Shown here: positions 20,646-30,015 of the stretch, one piece after another
Layout: each line of letters begins with the position of its first letter
How positions within the stretch are numbered: the first letter of the stretch is position 1
NCBI GenBank assembly: GCA_030710605.1
Contig: CP092877.1
Span: 68,839,939 to 68,903,938 of the forward strand
DNA: 64,000 nt
Source of the DNA: Cordylochernes scorpioides
Taxonomy: Eukaryota; Arthropoda; Arachnida; Pseudoscorpiones; Chernetidae
Reading direction: 5' to 3'
Notes under the pieces: generated by a model
What the model was told of the DNA's origin: nothing
What the model saw: the letters and a program-made list of their open reading frames with translations, nothing else
The model's database searches: none
Made by a program: the position numbers and the translations under genes

Positions 20646-21130
20646 ATTAAGCTACGCTGCAAAATAGAAATTCTGATATCAGACGTTGGGGAAACCCATG
20701 ATCTAGGCAACAAAAATAACAATATCCTCAGTGCAATCATTACTACATCATACTATCAATACAAATCAGTAATTTACAAACATCATCGCAATTTTAAACA
20801 CAACATTTTACACTCGTCCAATTTGCATAACTAAAGTTTGAATAATAGCGGACTTATAGGGTTGATACAAAAAACTATCTATGAATTTATCATGGCCCCA
20901 TAATTTGGGCCACATTAAAAATGCAGATGCAAAGTTCCTCCTTTTTAGCCTCTCTCAAAATTGCATAATATTTTATAAAGTATTTATAAGGTTGACGGGA
21001 TTCTCTACAAACCTGCACTGATTTTGATGGAAGGCGCTAGAGAAGGGAAACCGATGTCTACCTTCAATTTATATGAAGACGTTACTCTTTAAAAATGCAA
21101 ATTAAATCATAAAGACATCTAAACTGGTAC
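20646..21130. other. unique-looking flank of the Gypsy insertion
   Basis: No gene seen. Slightly less AT-rich than average; no family relation noticed. Confidence 0.4.
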
Positions 21131-21134
21131 ATAT

Positions 21135-21472
21135 TGTTACATCATGATTAATGGCGTATTTCTTATATCATTTTTAATATATTTGAAATTTAAATTATAT
21201 ATTTATTTATTTTTATATTCTATGATATTTATTTAAAACAGATTATTTTTTAGATTATCATCATTTGTATTTAGGTACACGTGTGACTTCACTGCTCTCT
21301 TTGATGTGAGGAAATAAATAAAGGATTCTGGAGGCTACTTAAAGTAGACTTATCTCATTATTCCCTTATATAAATTTGTAGGATGGTTGAAACACGCTCT
21401 GGTAAGATGCAAGACCCAGAACAGGAGAGAATCATGCCTGAAGAGTCTGCCAAGCCGCAGCCCAGTGCAACA
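21135..21472 (+). repeat. 5' LTR
   Basis: 338 bp, TGTT...AACA ends, identical by eye to 25994-26331 at a constant offset of 4859. It holds AATAAATAAA at 21313-21322 as the likely polyadenylation signal and an initiator-like TCACTGCTCTC just upstream. A start near there would give a leader of about 90 bases before the gag ATG at 21383. TATATAAA near 21368 lies too close to that ATG to position a start for it. Confidence 0.95.
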
Positions 21473-22546
21473 ATTGGTAGAGATGCAAGTGCCGACCCAG
21501 TTGTTTTGAACCCCAACATAGACATCCCCAAGTTTGATGGAACGGAAGACCCTCGCCCATGGATTGAATCTCTTGAAGAAATTGGCTTCCTGTACCATTG
21601 GGCAGACTACATTATCTCTCGTTATGCTGCCATGAATATGATTGGTAGCGCCAAAACCTGGCTGAACCTACACAAGATAAGTTTCACCAGCTGGGAAAAT
21701 TTCAAGAGCCGCCTAATTCAGGATTTTGCCTCAGACGCCAACAAAGAAGAAATGAAGATGAGGCTAAACAGAATGCAGCAGTGGAATGAACCTGCAATCA
21801 GGTTCGCAGAGGATATCCTTGTACTGTGCAACAAGGTCGACCCCCAAATGGAAGAAGAGACTAAAATAAACTGGGTTATTGGAGGGTTAAAGAAAGAATA
21901 CTCTTTTGCCCTTCACCTAAACCCTCCTAAAAATACCAATGAACTTCTAGAAATTTGTAAAAAGCTGGATTTGTTCGAAAAGAATTACCAAGAACGTGCA
22001 GAAAAATCAAAAGCTCTTTATAATGGACCACGCTCTCCTCGTCCCCATCATCAAGAGCAATGGAAGAATGCTACGTCGTTCAGAAGACCATATCAGAACA
22101 CCTCCAAGCCCCAGGCCCCCGCTCCGAGGTACTACCAGAACACCTCCAAGCCCCAGGCCCCCACTCCGAGGTATTACCAGAACAAGCCTCTGCCCCAGGT
22201 ATCTGCCCCTAGACGATCTTACACTCCCAATCCTGAGCCAAAACCGGTCTACCCAAGTAAAACATACAATAAGAATCCAAATTCAAATAGGAATAGGACA
22301 GAAGACGGGAGACCAATATGTTTCAGGTGTAACAAGCCAGGACACGTAGCGCGGTATTGCAGAGTCAGGTTTGTAAGAATTGTGGAAGAGGACCCCATAG
22401 TTACACAAGACAAGGTCGAAGAAGAAATCCGAATGGATAATGGAACTCAGAAGTCGAGACCTCTGCTCTACGCGGACGTAAGTAATAGCCCGTACTCGAG
22501 TATCCCTACAAGGAATAGATATGCCGCATTAGAAGATTTAAACTAA
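21383..22546 (+). CDS. gag: Gypsy gag polyprotein
   Basis: 387 residues. Gag forms the cytoplasmic virus-like particle that packages the element RNA. Residues ~45-205 contain the usual retrotransposon gag/capsid features (W-rich LNLHKISFTSWENFK, then a helical stretch to LFEKNYQER). A CCHC zinc knuckle, CX2CX4HX4C at Cys313, Cys316, His321 and Cys326, is the nucleocapsid RNA-binding motif. Residues ~235-285 are a Pro/Gln-rich linker with a tandem YQNTSKPQAP repeat (about 39 bp units at 22090-22190). The first 30 codons lie in the LTR, so the same sequence is also present, truncated, in the 3' LTR. The next ATG (21407) is an alternative start. The frame ends at TAA 22544, directly after a -1 slippery heptamer. 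Confidence 0.93.
   Translation: MVETRSGKMQDPEQERIMPEESAKPQPSATIGRDASADPVVLNPNIDIPKFDGTEDPRPWIESLEEIGFLYHWADYIISRYAAMNMIGSAKTWLNLHKISFTSWENFKSRLIQDFASDANKEEMKMRLNRMQQWNEPAIRFAEDILVLCNKVDPQMEEETKINWVIGGLKKEYSFALHLNPPKNTNELLEICKKLDLFEKNYQERAEKSKALYNGPRSPRPHHQEQWKNATSFRRPYQNTSKPQAPAPRYYQNTSKPQAPTPRYYQNKPLPQVSAPRRSYTPNPEPKPVYPSKTYNKNPNSNRNRTEDGRPICFRCNKPGHVARYCRVRFVRIVEEDPIVTQDKVEEEIRMDNGTQKSRPLLYADVSNSPYSSIPTRNRYAALEDLN
21475..21492 (+). promoter_or_regulatory. putative primer-binding site
   Basis: TGGTAGAGATGCAAGTG starts two bases after the 5' LTR; TGG matches the CCA end of a tRNA. The first six bases TGGTAG fit initiator tRNA-Met but complementarity then breaks, so the primer is uncertain. 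The site also encodes gag residues. Confidence 0.4.
22537..22543 (+). promoter_or_regulatory. -1 ribosomal frameshift site (T TTA AAC)
   Basis: In the gag frame the heptamer reads T TTA AAC and is followed at once by the gag TAA. Slipping back one base gives TTT AAA and continues into the pol frame, which is open from 22519. U UUA AAC is among the strongest known -1 heptamers. I do not see an obvious stable stem just downstream, so efficiency is unknown. Confidence 0.8.
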
Positions 22547-25500
22547 ACATCGCGCCTGAGTCCGTCAATCAAAGCAAGTCGACCATAAATGGAATTAAAA
22601 AGTTGGACCCCAAATATAAAATGAACATTAACGTGGATAGAATCGGTATCTGCGAAGCTTTGATTGATACAGGCGCCGATCTTTCAGTGGTCGACCTTAA
22701 TACAGCTCTCAACACAGGTCTTGAAATAATAAATCCTGATAAAATGTGCTCCGGACCCGATGGCAAAGAATTAGATATCGTAGGAAATATTATTTTAAAT
22801 ATAAAATTTGATGACAAAACAATCACACATCAATTTGTGATAATGAGAACACATTTGCGAATATTTATACTTGGACGTGATTTTCTTAAGAAAATGAACG
22901 CAAAAATTGATTGTCAGCGTGAAATAATCAAATATGACTTGACAGAAAATCGTGACGTAATCAAATATCAACAGAAGAAAATAAAAAGTGCAAAGGATGC
23001 CATTATACCAGAACTTTCTATTAAATTGATTAATGCATTTGTAGAAGCAGAGGATGGCGAATACATCATCGAGGAGAACCATAAAATGTTTCAAACAAAT
23101 GGACTTCGACTAGCGAGAAGCTTAATAAATGTTGTGAATAAGGAAACATATATCTGGATAACAAACCCTTACCCTCGACCATTAAAAATATTAAAAAACC
23201 AAACATTGTGCTTTGGAAGCCAGCCAGCCGAAGTGAATCTTGTGGAAGAAAGTGAACAAAAAGAGCATGAAGAACCCCAATTTCAGATAAACGAAAATTT
23301 AGCATATAAGGAAAAGGAGCAATTGAAACAAGTTTTGGAAAGGTACGAGGATTTGTTTTCGTCGGGATTAGGAAGATCCAACTTAGCGAAACATCGGATC
23401 GATACAGAAGGCGCGAAACCGATCAAACACAAGCCGTATAGGGTGAGCGCGAAAGAGCGAGAAATCATAAAAGAACAAATTGATGAAATGCTCAGAGACG
23501 GCATAATTAGACCATCCTCGAGTCCATGGTCCTTCCCTGTAATCTTGGTCAAGAAGCGAGATGGTAAGTACAGATTTTGCGTTGACTACAGAAAATTGAA
23601 TGATGTAACAGTGAAGGATGTTTACCCAATTCCCAGAATTGATGAAGTATTGGATACACTTCAAGGATCCAAATACTTTTCAGCAATTGACCTTAAATCA
23701 GGATATTGGCAAGTAGAGGTTGAGGAGAAAGATAAAGAAAAGACAGCCTTCACTACAGCACATGGCCTATATGAGTTCAACGTAATGCCCTTTGGTCTAT
23801 GCAATGCCCCTGCTACATTTGAGAGGAACATGGAAAATATGCTTGGTAATCTTAGATGGCAAATTTGCTTATGTTATCTAGATGACGTAATCATTTATAG
23901 CTCGGATTTTTCAACACATCTCAAAAGAATAGAAGCTGTTTTAAAATGTTTTCGTGAGGCTAATTTAAAATTGAACAACAAAAAATGCCAATTTGCTTTC
24001 GAAGAACTGGAGATTCTTGGCCATATAACTAATCAACATGGTATAAAACCAGCGGAGCATAATATCAAGGCTATTAGAGATTTTCCTCGGCCCAAAAAGA
24101 TAAAAGAAGTTCAATCATTTTTAGGAATGTGCTCATATTATAGGAAATTTATCAAAGGTTTTTCAAAAATTGCCGATCCATTAACCAGTCTTATAAAAAA
24201 GAATGTACCTTTTACCTGGACAGAAAATCAAGAAAAAGCATTTCAAGCCCTTAAAGTAGCATTGATAAATCCTCCAATCTTAGGGCACTTTGACCCGAAT
24301 GCAATTACTTACATTCATACTGACGCATCTAACATCGGCCTGGGTGCAACATTAGTCCAAAAGTTCGGCGATAAAGAAAAAGTTATCTCATATTTAAGTC
24401 GAACACTGAGCAAACCTGAGCAAAATTATTCGACTACCGAAAAAGAATGTCTAGCTGTTGTGTGGTCAATGTCCAAGTTACGACCCTACCTATATGGAAG
24501 GCACTTCAAAATCGTAACTGATCATCACGCACTATGCTGGCTTAAGAATCTGAAAGATCCGACCGGCCGATTAGCACGATGGGCACTGAAGATTCAGGAA
24601 TATAATTTCGAAATTATACACAAATCGGGTAAAAAACATCTGGACGCTGATGGTCTATCTAGAGGACCCTTACCTGAAAACGAATGGGACGAAGATTATG
24701 AAAGACTATTTCTGAATCAAATAATAGACGAAAAGGATGATTTTATTGAGAATATAAAGGAGAACCTTAGTGGAAACAAGCGTTCAATTACACAGAACTT
24801 CAAAGAAGAAAATGGGTGTCTCTACAAGAAAAATCCAAATCCTGAAGGTAGGGCATGGTTGCTGGTAGTGCCAAAGAAGAGAAGGAAGGAAGTCATGAGT
24901 GAATACCACAACCATATGCTGAATGGCCATCTGGGCGTCGCCAGAACCACTTACCGATTGAAGAATAAATACTATTGGCCTTCCATGTTGAAAGATGTTT
25001 CAGAATTTGTAAAGACGTGCCATCTTTGCCAAAGTCGGAAAGGTTCAAATCACTTGCCTTCTGGACTTCTACAACCTATTCCCCCAGCTAACTACCCTTT
25101 TGAAAGAATCGGAATTGACTTTGTTGGCCCCTTGCCATCAACGAAAAGAAGAAGGAAGTGGATAATTGTGTTGACTGATTATTATACCAAGTATGCTGAA
25201 ACAAAGGCAGTATCAGAAGCAACCGTGAAAGAAGTCTCTACATTTTTAATCGAACATATTATTTTACGTCACGGGGCCCCAAAATTTCTTATTAGCGATA
25301 GAGGTTCACAATTCACTAGCAATTTGATGAAGGAGGTAATGAAAATGTGCAAAGTGAAACACTGCTTCACAACGAGCTACCACCCCCAGACTAACGGACT
25401 AACAGAACGGCTAAATAGAACTTTAATCAATATGATCAGCATGTATGTGAACACAGACCAAAAGAACTGGGATGAAATCCTCCCTTTTATCACCCACGCG

Positions 25501-26010
25501 TATAATACCACGATTCAAGAAACCACAGGCTACTCTCCATTTTTCCTGTTGTTTGGAAGGGAACCCATGTCCCTCTTAGACGACGAGAATATCCCAACGG
25601 ACAGTAACATGGACGATTACGACGAATATATAGAAAACTACTTAGATAAAATAGCAAGGACGAGACAGGTAGTCATTAACAATACAGAGAAGACTCAGGA
25701 AAGAATGAAAAGAAACTATGACAAAAAACACAATGAGAAAATCTATGAACCAGGACATTTAGTGGCAGTTTGGACACCAGTCAGGAAAATCGGAAAATGT
25801 GAAAAACTATTGAGAAAATATTTTGGCCCATATCGAATATTAAAGAAGCTGTCTAACGTAAATTACTTAATTGAGCCGAAAGATAATCCTGGCCAAGACC
25901 CATTGATTGTCCATGTCTCAAGACTCAAACCCTATTTTGAGAGAATTGATGAGGTAACTCACGAGGACGTGACGACCTCTGGAGAGGGGGAAGTGTTACA
26001 TCATGATTAA
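22543..26010 (+). CDS. pol: Gypsy pol polyprotein: protease, reverse transcriptase, RNase H, integrase
   Basis: Pol is read after a -1 shift and gives 1155 residues beyond gag; the numbers here count from base 22603. The aspartic protease motif is DTGA at 22-25. The reverse transcriptase has FCVDYRKLN, DLKSGYWQ, MPFGLCNAPATF and the catalytic YLDD at 425-428. RNase H begins at HTDASNIGLGA and includes TTEKECLAVVW and TDHHALCWL. Integrase has an HHCC zinc finger (HLGVARTTYRL, CHLCQ) and the DD35E triad Asp839, Asp899, Glu935, exactly 35 residues apart. A GPY/F module (FGPYRILKK) follows, then VSRLKPYF. Together these make and insert the cDNA. All catalytic residues are present and no stop or frameshift is seen. 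The stop at 26008-26010 lies 17 bases into the 3' LTR. There is no ATG of its own near the junction; the first in-frame ATG is 22621, so expression by frameshifting is likely. Confidence 0.96.
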   Translation, partial: LNIAPESVNQSKSTINGIKKLDPKYKMNINVDRIGICEALIDTGADLSVVDLNTALNTGLEIINPDKMCSGPDGKELDIVGNIILNIKFDDKTITHQFVIMRTHLRIFILGRDFLKKMNAKIDCQREIIKYDLTENRDVIKYQQKKIKSAKDAIIPELSIKLINAFVEAEDGEYIIEENHKMFQTNGLRLARSLINVVNKETYIWITNPYPRPLKILKNQTLCFGSQPAEVNLVEESEQKEHEEPQFQINENLAYKEKEQLKQVLERYEDLFSSGLGRSNLAKHRIDTEGAKPIKHKPYRVSAKEREIIKEQIDEMLRDGIIRPSSSPWSFPVILVKKRDGKYRFCVDYRKLNDVTVKDVYPIPRIDEVLDTLQGSKYFSAIDLKSGYWQVEVEEKDKEKTAFTTAHGLYEFNVMPFGLCNAPATFERNMENMLGNLRWQICLCYLDDVIIYSSDFSTHLKRIEAVLKCFREANLKLNNKKCQFAFEELEILGHITNQHGIKPAEHNIKAIRDFPRPKKIKEVQSFLGMCSYYRKFIKGFSKIADPLTSLIKKNVPFTWTENQEKAFQALKVALINPPILGHFDPNAITYIHTDASNIGLGATLVQKFGDKEKVISYLSRTLSKPEQNYSTTEKECLAVVWSMSKLRPYLYGRHFKIVTDHHALCWLKNLKDPTGRLARWALKIQEYNFEIIHKSGKKHLDADGLSRGPLPENEWDEDYERLFLNQIIDEKDDFIENIKENLSGNKRSITQNFKEENGCLYKKNPNPEGRAWLLVVPKKRRKEVMSEYHNHMLNGHLGVARTTYRLKNKYYWPSMLKDVSEFVKTCHLCQSRKGSNHLPSGLLQPIPPANYPFERIGIDFVGPLPSTKRRRKWIIVLTDYYTKYAETKAVSEATVKEVSTFLIEHIILRHGAPKFLISDRGSQFTSNLMKEVMKMCKVKHCFTTSYHPQTNGLTERLNRTLINMISMYVNTDQKNWDEILPFITHAYNTTIQETTGYSPFFLLFGREPMSLLDDENIPTDSNMDDYDEYIENYLDKIARTRQVVINNTEKTQERMKRNYDKKHNEKIYEPGHLVAVWTPVRKIGKCEKLLRKYFGPYRILKKLSNVNYLIEPKDNPGQDPLIVHVSRLKPYFERIDEVTHEDVTTSGEGEVLHHD
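25981..25993 (+). promoter_or_regulatory. polypurine tract
   Basis: GGAGAGGGGGAAG, 13 uninterrupted purines directly before the 3' LTR, serving as the plus-strand DNA primer. It also encodes part of the pol C-terminus. Confidence 0.9.
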
Positions 26011-26331
26011 TGGCGTATTTCTTATATCATTTTTAATATATTTGAAATTTAAATTATATATTTATTTATTTTTATATTCTATGATATTTATTTAAAACAG
26101 ATTATTTTTTAGATTATCATCATTTGTATTTAGGTACACGTGTGACTTCACTGCTCTCTTTGATGTGAGGAAATAAATAAAGGATTCTGGAGGCTACTTA
26201 AAGTAGACTTATCTCATTATTCCCTTATATAAATTTGTAGGATGGTTGAAACACGCTCTGGTAAGATGCAAGACCCAGAACAGGAGAGAATCATGCCTGA
26301 AGAGTCTGCCAAGCCGCAGCCCAGTGCAACA
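25994..26331 (+). repeat. 3' LTR
   Basis: Identical by eye to the 5' LTR. It ends AACA and is followed by ATAT, the second copy of the target duplication. Confidence 0.95.
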
Positions 26332-26335
26332 ATAT

Positions 26336-26970
26336 AAACACTATTTCTTTATATTTTAGATAGAGAGCTTTCGTAAATGTAAAAAAAATATTTATTTTCA
26401 TTTGAGATAGAAAGAGGAGCTTTCGTAAATGTATACATTATTTATACTATTTCTTTATATTTAAGATAGAAAGAGGAGCTTTCATATGAATGTATATATT
26501 TTTTTTCATTACAGTAAGAGCAATATAAATTGTTTATTTTCAAAAAGAATCATACGCGTCTATAATAGTTTCGAATTTTGATAAATGTATATACTATCTC
26601 TTTATATTTAAGATAGAAAGAGGGTATTTTGTAAATGTATGCATTATTTATTTTTATTTGAGATAGAAAGATTCTCGTAAGATATCCAACTTCCGTATAG
26701 CTCCTCGTTTCTTTTCATAACAAACAGCGTATATATTTTCACTTTATCGATATGTCTTCAAAATCTTGACTGCTCTGAAATTTTCCGTTTCTCTTACAAA
26801 TTATTAAATAATAAAAGTCAATAAAAGTCAAACATAGATAAGATTAAACAAAAATATGAAACTAAAGTTGGCGGAATATACACTTGGAGAGCACAGATGT
26901 AGGGGGTTAAATAATTTACATTTTTTAAATTAAGAGAATATAGATCTCATTATTTTGTTACTCTTCTGAT
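26336..26970. repeat. degenerate short tandem repeats and family B tail
   Basis: Imperfect repeats of TTTATATTTAAGATAGAAAG and GGAGCTTTCGTAAATGTA, about 75-90 bp apart, run from 26340 to 26690. Bases 26505-26580 (ACAGTAAGAGCAATA...AAAAGAATCATACGCG) match the outer end of family B as at 63060-63125. No gene. Confidence 0.5.
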
Positions 26971-26973
26971 TTA

Positions 26974-27144
26974 CATATCGCAAGGCCATAACTTGCTGTG
27001 TTTAATGCAAGAAGCAACAATCTCGTCTCTTGAAGATCGAGGTACAATAGAGAGCACTTGGCGAAAGTCACCTCCAAGAACAACAACCTTTCTGCCAAAA
27101 GCAAGGTCGCAACGCATAATGTTCCTTAAGAGGCAATCAGAATT
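26974..27144 (-). pseudogene. Helitron helicase fragment (Pif1-like)
   Basis: The minus-strand frame of 57 codons contains MRCDLAFGRKVVVLGGDFRQ followed by IVPRSSRDEIV and KLWP, the characteristic segment of the Helitron RepHel helicase (motif with GGDFRQ, then R..R..I..A and LWP). A TGA precedes it and frame-breaking changes follow, with remnants of the next motif (VTK..MR) in pieces. It is a dead fragment of an autonomous Helitron. Confidence 0.8.
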
Positions 27145-27518
27145 TCAAGCACTCTGTAGTGGGCCATAGGATAATGCAATAATACTTCCAATCACTATAG
27201 TCACTTTAAATATCTCTTAGCAAATCTCAATAATAACTGAAACATACGTAAATGCTACGCTACCGCTGAAAATTAAACCTTTCATAGCACAACTTTGATG
27301 AATATATTTTCCTGAAAATTGCTCAAAACGTTGGAAACCTGATTGCCCCACAACTTGTGGTTTATGCAAAAATATAAAACAAGTTGAAATTACAACAGTC
27401 TACTGCTCTCTCATGATGGAATACAGAGAAGAATTGCTGGGGGATTCGGTTATGCTCCAACCCAACTCTCAACAAATGTACATCTGGCTAAATACCTGCA
27501 CTGGCTGACTTTACTTTT
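27145..27518. other. unassigned; decayed hammerhead at 27310
   Basis: 27310-27345 reads TTTTCCTGAAAA ... CAAAACGTTGGAAA, a decayed copy of the 7260 hammerhead (stem I TTTCC/GGAAA kept). The rest is unassigned and somewhat GC-richer near 27400-27480. Confidence 0.4.
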
Positions 27519-28040
27519 GATGTCCCCATGCATATCTATCACAGAAATGTCTATTATCTTGATCATATCTCAATTGAAATGTTGTTGTTGTGTCTAATGA
27601 AGATCTTCAGATGTCCCCATGCATATCTATCACAGAAATGTCTATTATCTTGATCATATCTCAATTGAAATGTTGTTGTTGTGTCTAATGAAGAGCTTCA
27701 GATGTCCCCATGCATATCTATCACAGAAATGTCTATTATCTTGATCATATCTCAATTGAAATGTTGTTGTTGTGCCTAATGAAGAGCTTCAGATGTTCCA
27801 ATGCATCTCTATCACAGCAATGTCTACTATCTTGATCATATCTCAATTAAAATGTTGTTGTTGTTGTGTCTAATGAAGAGCTTCAGATGTCTCCATGCAT
27901 CTCTATCACAGCAATGTTTACTACCTTGATCATATCGCAATTAAAATGTTGTTGTGTCTAATGAAGAGCTTCAGATGTCCCCATGCATCTCTATCACAGC
28001 AATGTCTATTACCTTGATCATATCTCAATTAAAATATTGA
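27519..28040. repeat. 91-bp tandem repeat, about 6 copies
   Basis: The unit CAGATGTCCCCATGCATATC ... TTGTTGTTGTGTCTAATGAAGAGCTT is 91 bp. The first three copies are nearly identical, the later ones diverge (CATCTCTATCACAGCAATG). (TTG)n length varies between copies. Confidence 0.88.
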
Positions 28041-28940
28041 AAATATAGAAAAAGGATTTTAATATAGACTTAACAATCAACAAGCATAGCAATAGCAAAA
28101 CAAAAACTTACAAACATTTCAAAACTTTTATCACTTAAAATATAAATAAAACTACTTTGATATAGTCTCAACAAAAATACTTAACTAGATAACTTGAAAA
28201 GGGGAAAATCAAAGTTTCAAAAAGTAGTCAAAAAATAACATAATTTAGTGGATCAGTTTGAACAGACAAACACACACAACTTTCCAAATACATCTAAATC
28301 TTTTAAATTCTTTATTAATATCTTCAACTCACAACATGGCCCCATAACTATAATATATAAACTTACCTAACGATATCTTAGAACTTTTTTTTCCTTCTTT
28401 TGAATTATCCTATGGTCTGTAGACGAGGCCTAATTGTGATATGAAGGGATTACATTTAATGTCCTTATTTACACACTGTAATGTCCCTACAAATGGGAGG
28501 TATGACATCAACTTAATGTCCTAACCTGGTTTCCAAATTACATTTAAAACATCGACTCCCAAATTAACCGGATTACGCCTTCTTTTTTTATTTCTTTCCA
28601 AACGAACATTTTTACCCCTATAAATTACAATAAATAGGTTCTAATTAAGTATTAATATGTCTTCTTTTTTCCTTTTTTTTTTACAAAGAATATATGGTCC
28701 ATGTCCATAATTTTCGTTTTAGCACATTATTTTTTGGGGTAATGAGGTCTGAATTTTGTAAATAAATGGAAATATTTTGTGAAAGTTTTTTGTGGAGGAT
28801 TAAAATAGTTCTTATATTTTGATTATTTTTACATATTTGCATAAACAACGGTGGATACGTAGGTAGTTCCATTTAAAATTTCTTAATGATGTATTCAGTA
28901 ATGGAGAAAAGAGAGTAGAAAATATTGAATTAGATATACA
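28041..28940. other. AT-rich stretch, no gene seen
   Basis: No supported gene or repeat. GTAATGTCCCTAC..TTAATGTCC words near 28455-28525 are loosely repeated. The short minus frame 28681-28872 is not supported. Confidence 0.4.
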
Positions 28941-28944
28941 TATA

Positions 28945-29310
28945 TCAGTTGCACGATAAGGAGATGCCTATTTCTTCATTTATGCACCTTATCCCAGTAC
29001 AATATCACATTTGTACTATTTTTTTCACATTGTGTAGCGTTCTCACGCAATTCTGGCCTTACCTATCCGTTTCATGATTTTTCAGGATGCCTTAATGACC
29101 AATTTTCTTTGGTCGTTGAGGTACAGCTTGCACCACGCTGATGAGGGCCAACAGCCCGAAACGCGTCCGTGGTTAGCTTTTCTTGATTAATCAAGAATGG
29201 GTATTTGGCCAATTCTGGAATAATTAAAAATCAACGAGAATAGTTGATATTTATTCCGATAGATGGCGCAAGCCATCAGAAACTTTCAGTTGCACGATAA
29301 GGAGATGCCT
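28945..29310 (+). mobile_element. Penelope-type terminal repeat with intact hammerhead
   Basis: Begins CAGTTGCACGATAAGGAGATG and runs through CACATTGTGTAGCGTTCTCACGC, GGTCGTTGAGGTACAGC, the hammerhead and GGTATTTGGCCAATTCTGG to ATAGATGGCGCAAGCC. It is almost identical to 53680-53945 and shares its end with 886-1045. Confidence 0.7.
29133..29172 (+). ncRNA. hammerhead ribozyme, ACGCGT stem III type
   Basis: Stem I is CCACG (29133-29137) with CGTGG (29168-29172), and beyond an internal loop AGCT (29125-29128) pairs with AGCT (29175-29178). Core CTGATGA is at 29138-29144. Stem II is GGGC (29145-29148) with GCCC (29154-29157). GAAA is at 29158-29161, running into palindrome ACGCGT (29161-29166), and C29167 is the cleavage base. 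Every core position is canonical. The long stem I with an internal loop resembles active PLE hammerheads. Confidence 0.88.
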
Positions 29311-29466
29311 TTTCTTAACTATTATAGACACGTATGATTCTTTTTAAAAATTAAACAATTTCTACTTCCCTAACTGCAATGGAAAATATAATGGGCCTGG
29401 ATCATCAGTGGTGAACCCTCCCAGTGGTTTCGCCTGTTTAATTTACCATAACGCTGTTATATTGCA
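29311..29466 (-). repeat. family B element with long 3' end
   Basis: Minus strand: AGCGTTA, TGGTAAATTAAA, CAGGC-GAAACCACT, GGGAGGGTTCACCA, CTGATGA, then GCAGTTAGGG-AAGTAGAAATTG and AAGAATCATACG. Core intact, stems partly mismatched. Confidence 0.6.
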
Positions 29467-29504
29467 TTTTTCGGTTTTATTCTTAAATTTAAATGATAAC
29501 TATA

Positions 29505-30015
29505 TGTAAATTAAGAAAATGGCATTTCCTTATCGTGAAATTGAAAGTTACAGATGGCTTGCGCTATCTATCGGAATAAATATAAACTATTTGTTGATTT
29601 TTTAAATTATTCTCTCTACAGAATTGTCCAAATACCCATTCTGAATTAATCAAGAAAAGCTAACCACGTACGCGTTTCGGGCTGTTGGTCCTTTTCAGCG
29701 TGGTGCAAGCTGTACCTCAACGACCATTTTTGGCCAATTTGGAGGAATATTTAAGAAATCAACAAATAGTTTATGAAAAAAAGTAGAAATAAATAAAAAA
29801 AATAAGCGGGTCAGGTGTTGATATTAAAAATAAATAAATAAAGCATATCCTGACCAGGAGCACATGTGTTTTACAGAAGGCAGAGCGCCATCTGGTGGAA
29901 CAGAAATCAACTAATATAAAGAAAGCTAATATAAAAAATAGTTTATAATTATTCCTATAGATGGCGCAAGCCATCATCAACTTTCATTTGCACGATAAGA
30001 AGATGCCTTTTTCAT
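29505..30015. mobile_element. inverted PLE-type terminal repeats, diverged
   Basis: Contains a minus-strand copy of the 28945 unit (29505-29760). Its hammerhead (29664-29704) has core CTGAAAA, so the essential G8 is lost. The outer repeat GGGTCAGGTGTTGATATTAA..GCGCCATCTGGTGGAACAG (29811-29920) and ATAGATGGCGCAAGCC follow. A stack of nested, truncated copies. Confidence 0.55.

Larger units (their letters stand above)
21131..26335 (+). mobile_element. complete Ty3/Gypsy LTR retrotransposon
   Basis: The element runs 21135-26331 (5197 bp) between LTRs that I find identical over 338 bp, flanked by the 4-bp target duplication ATAT (21131-21134 and 26332-26335). Gag and pol are both open, with the domain order protease, RT, RNase H, integrase that defines Ty3/Gypsy (Metaviridae). 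There is no env-like ORF. It is unusually compact: the gag start lies inside the 5' LTR, the pol stop lies inside the 3' LTR, and the polypurine tract and primer-binding region overlap coding sequence. Identical LTRs and intact frames indicate a recent insertion. Its codons are visibly less AT-rich than the surroundings. Confidence 0.96.

Noticed and set aside
22569..23664. Minus-strand frames opposite pol
   Set aside because: Antisense shadows of an intact pol reading frame.
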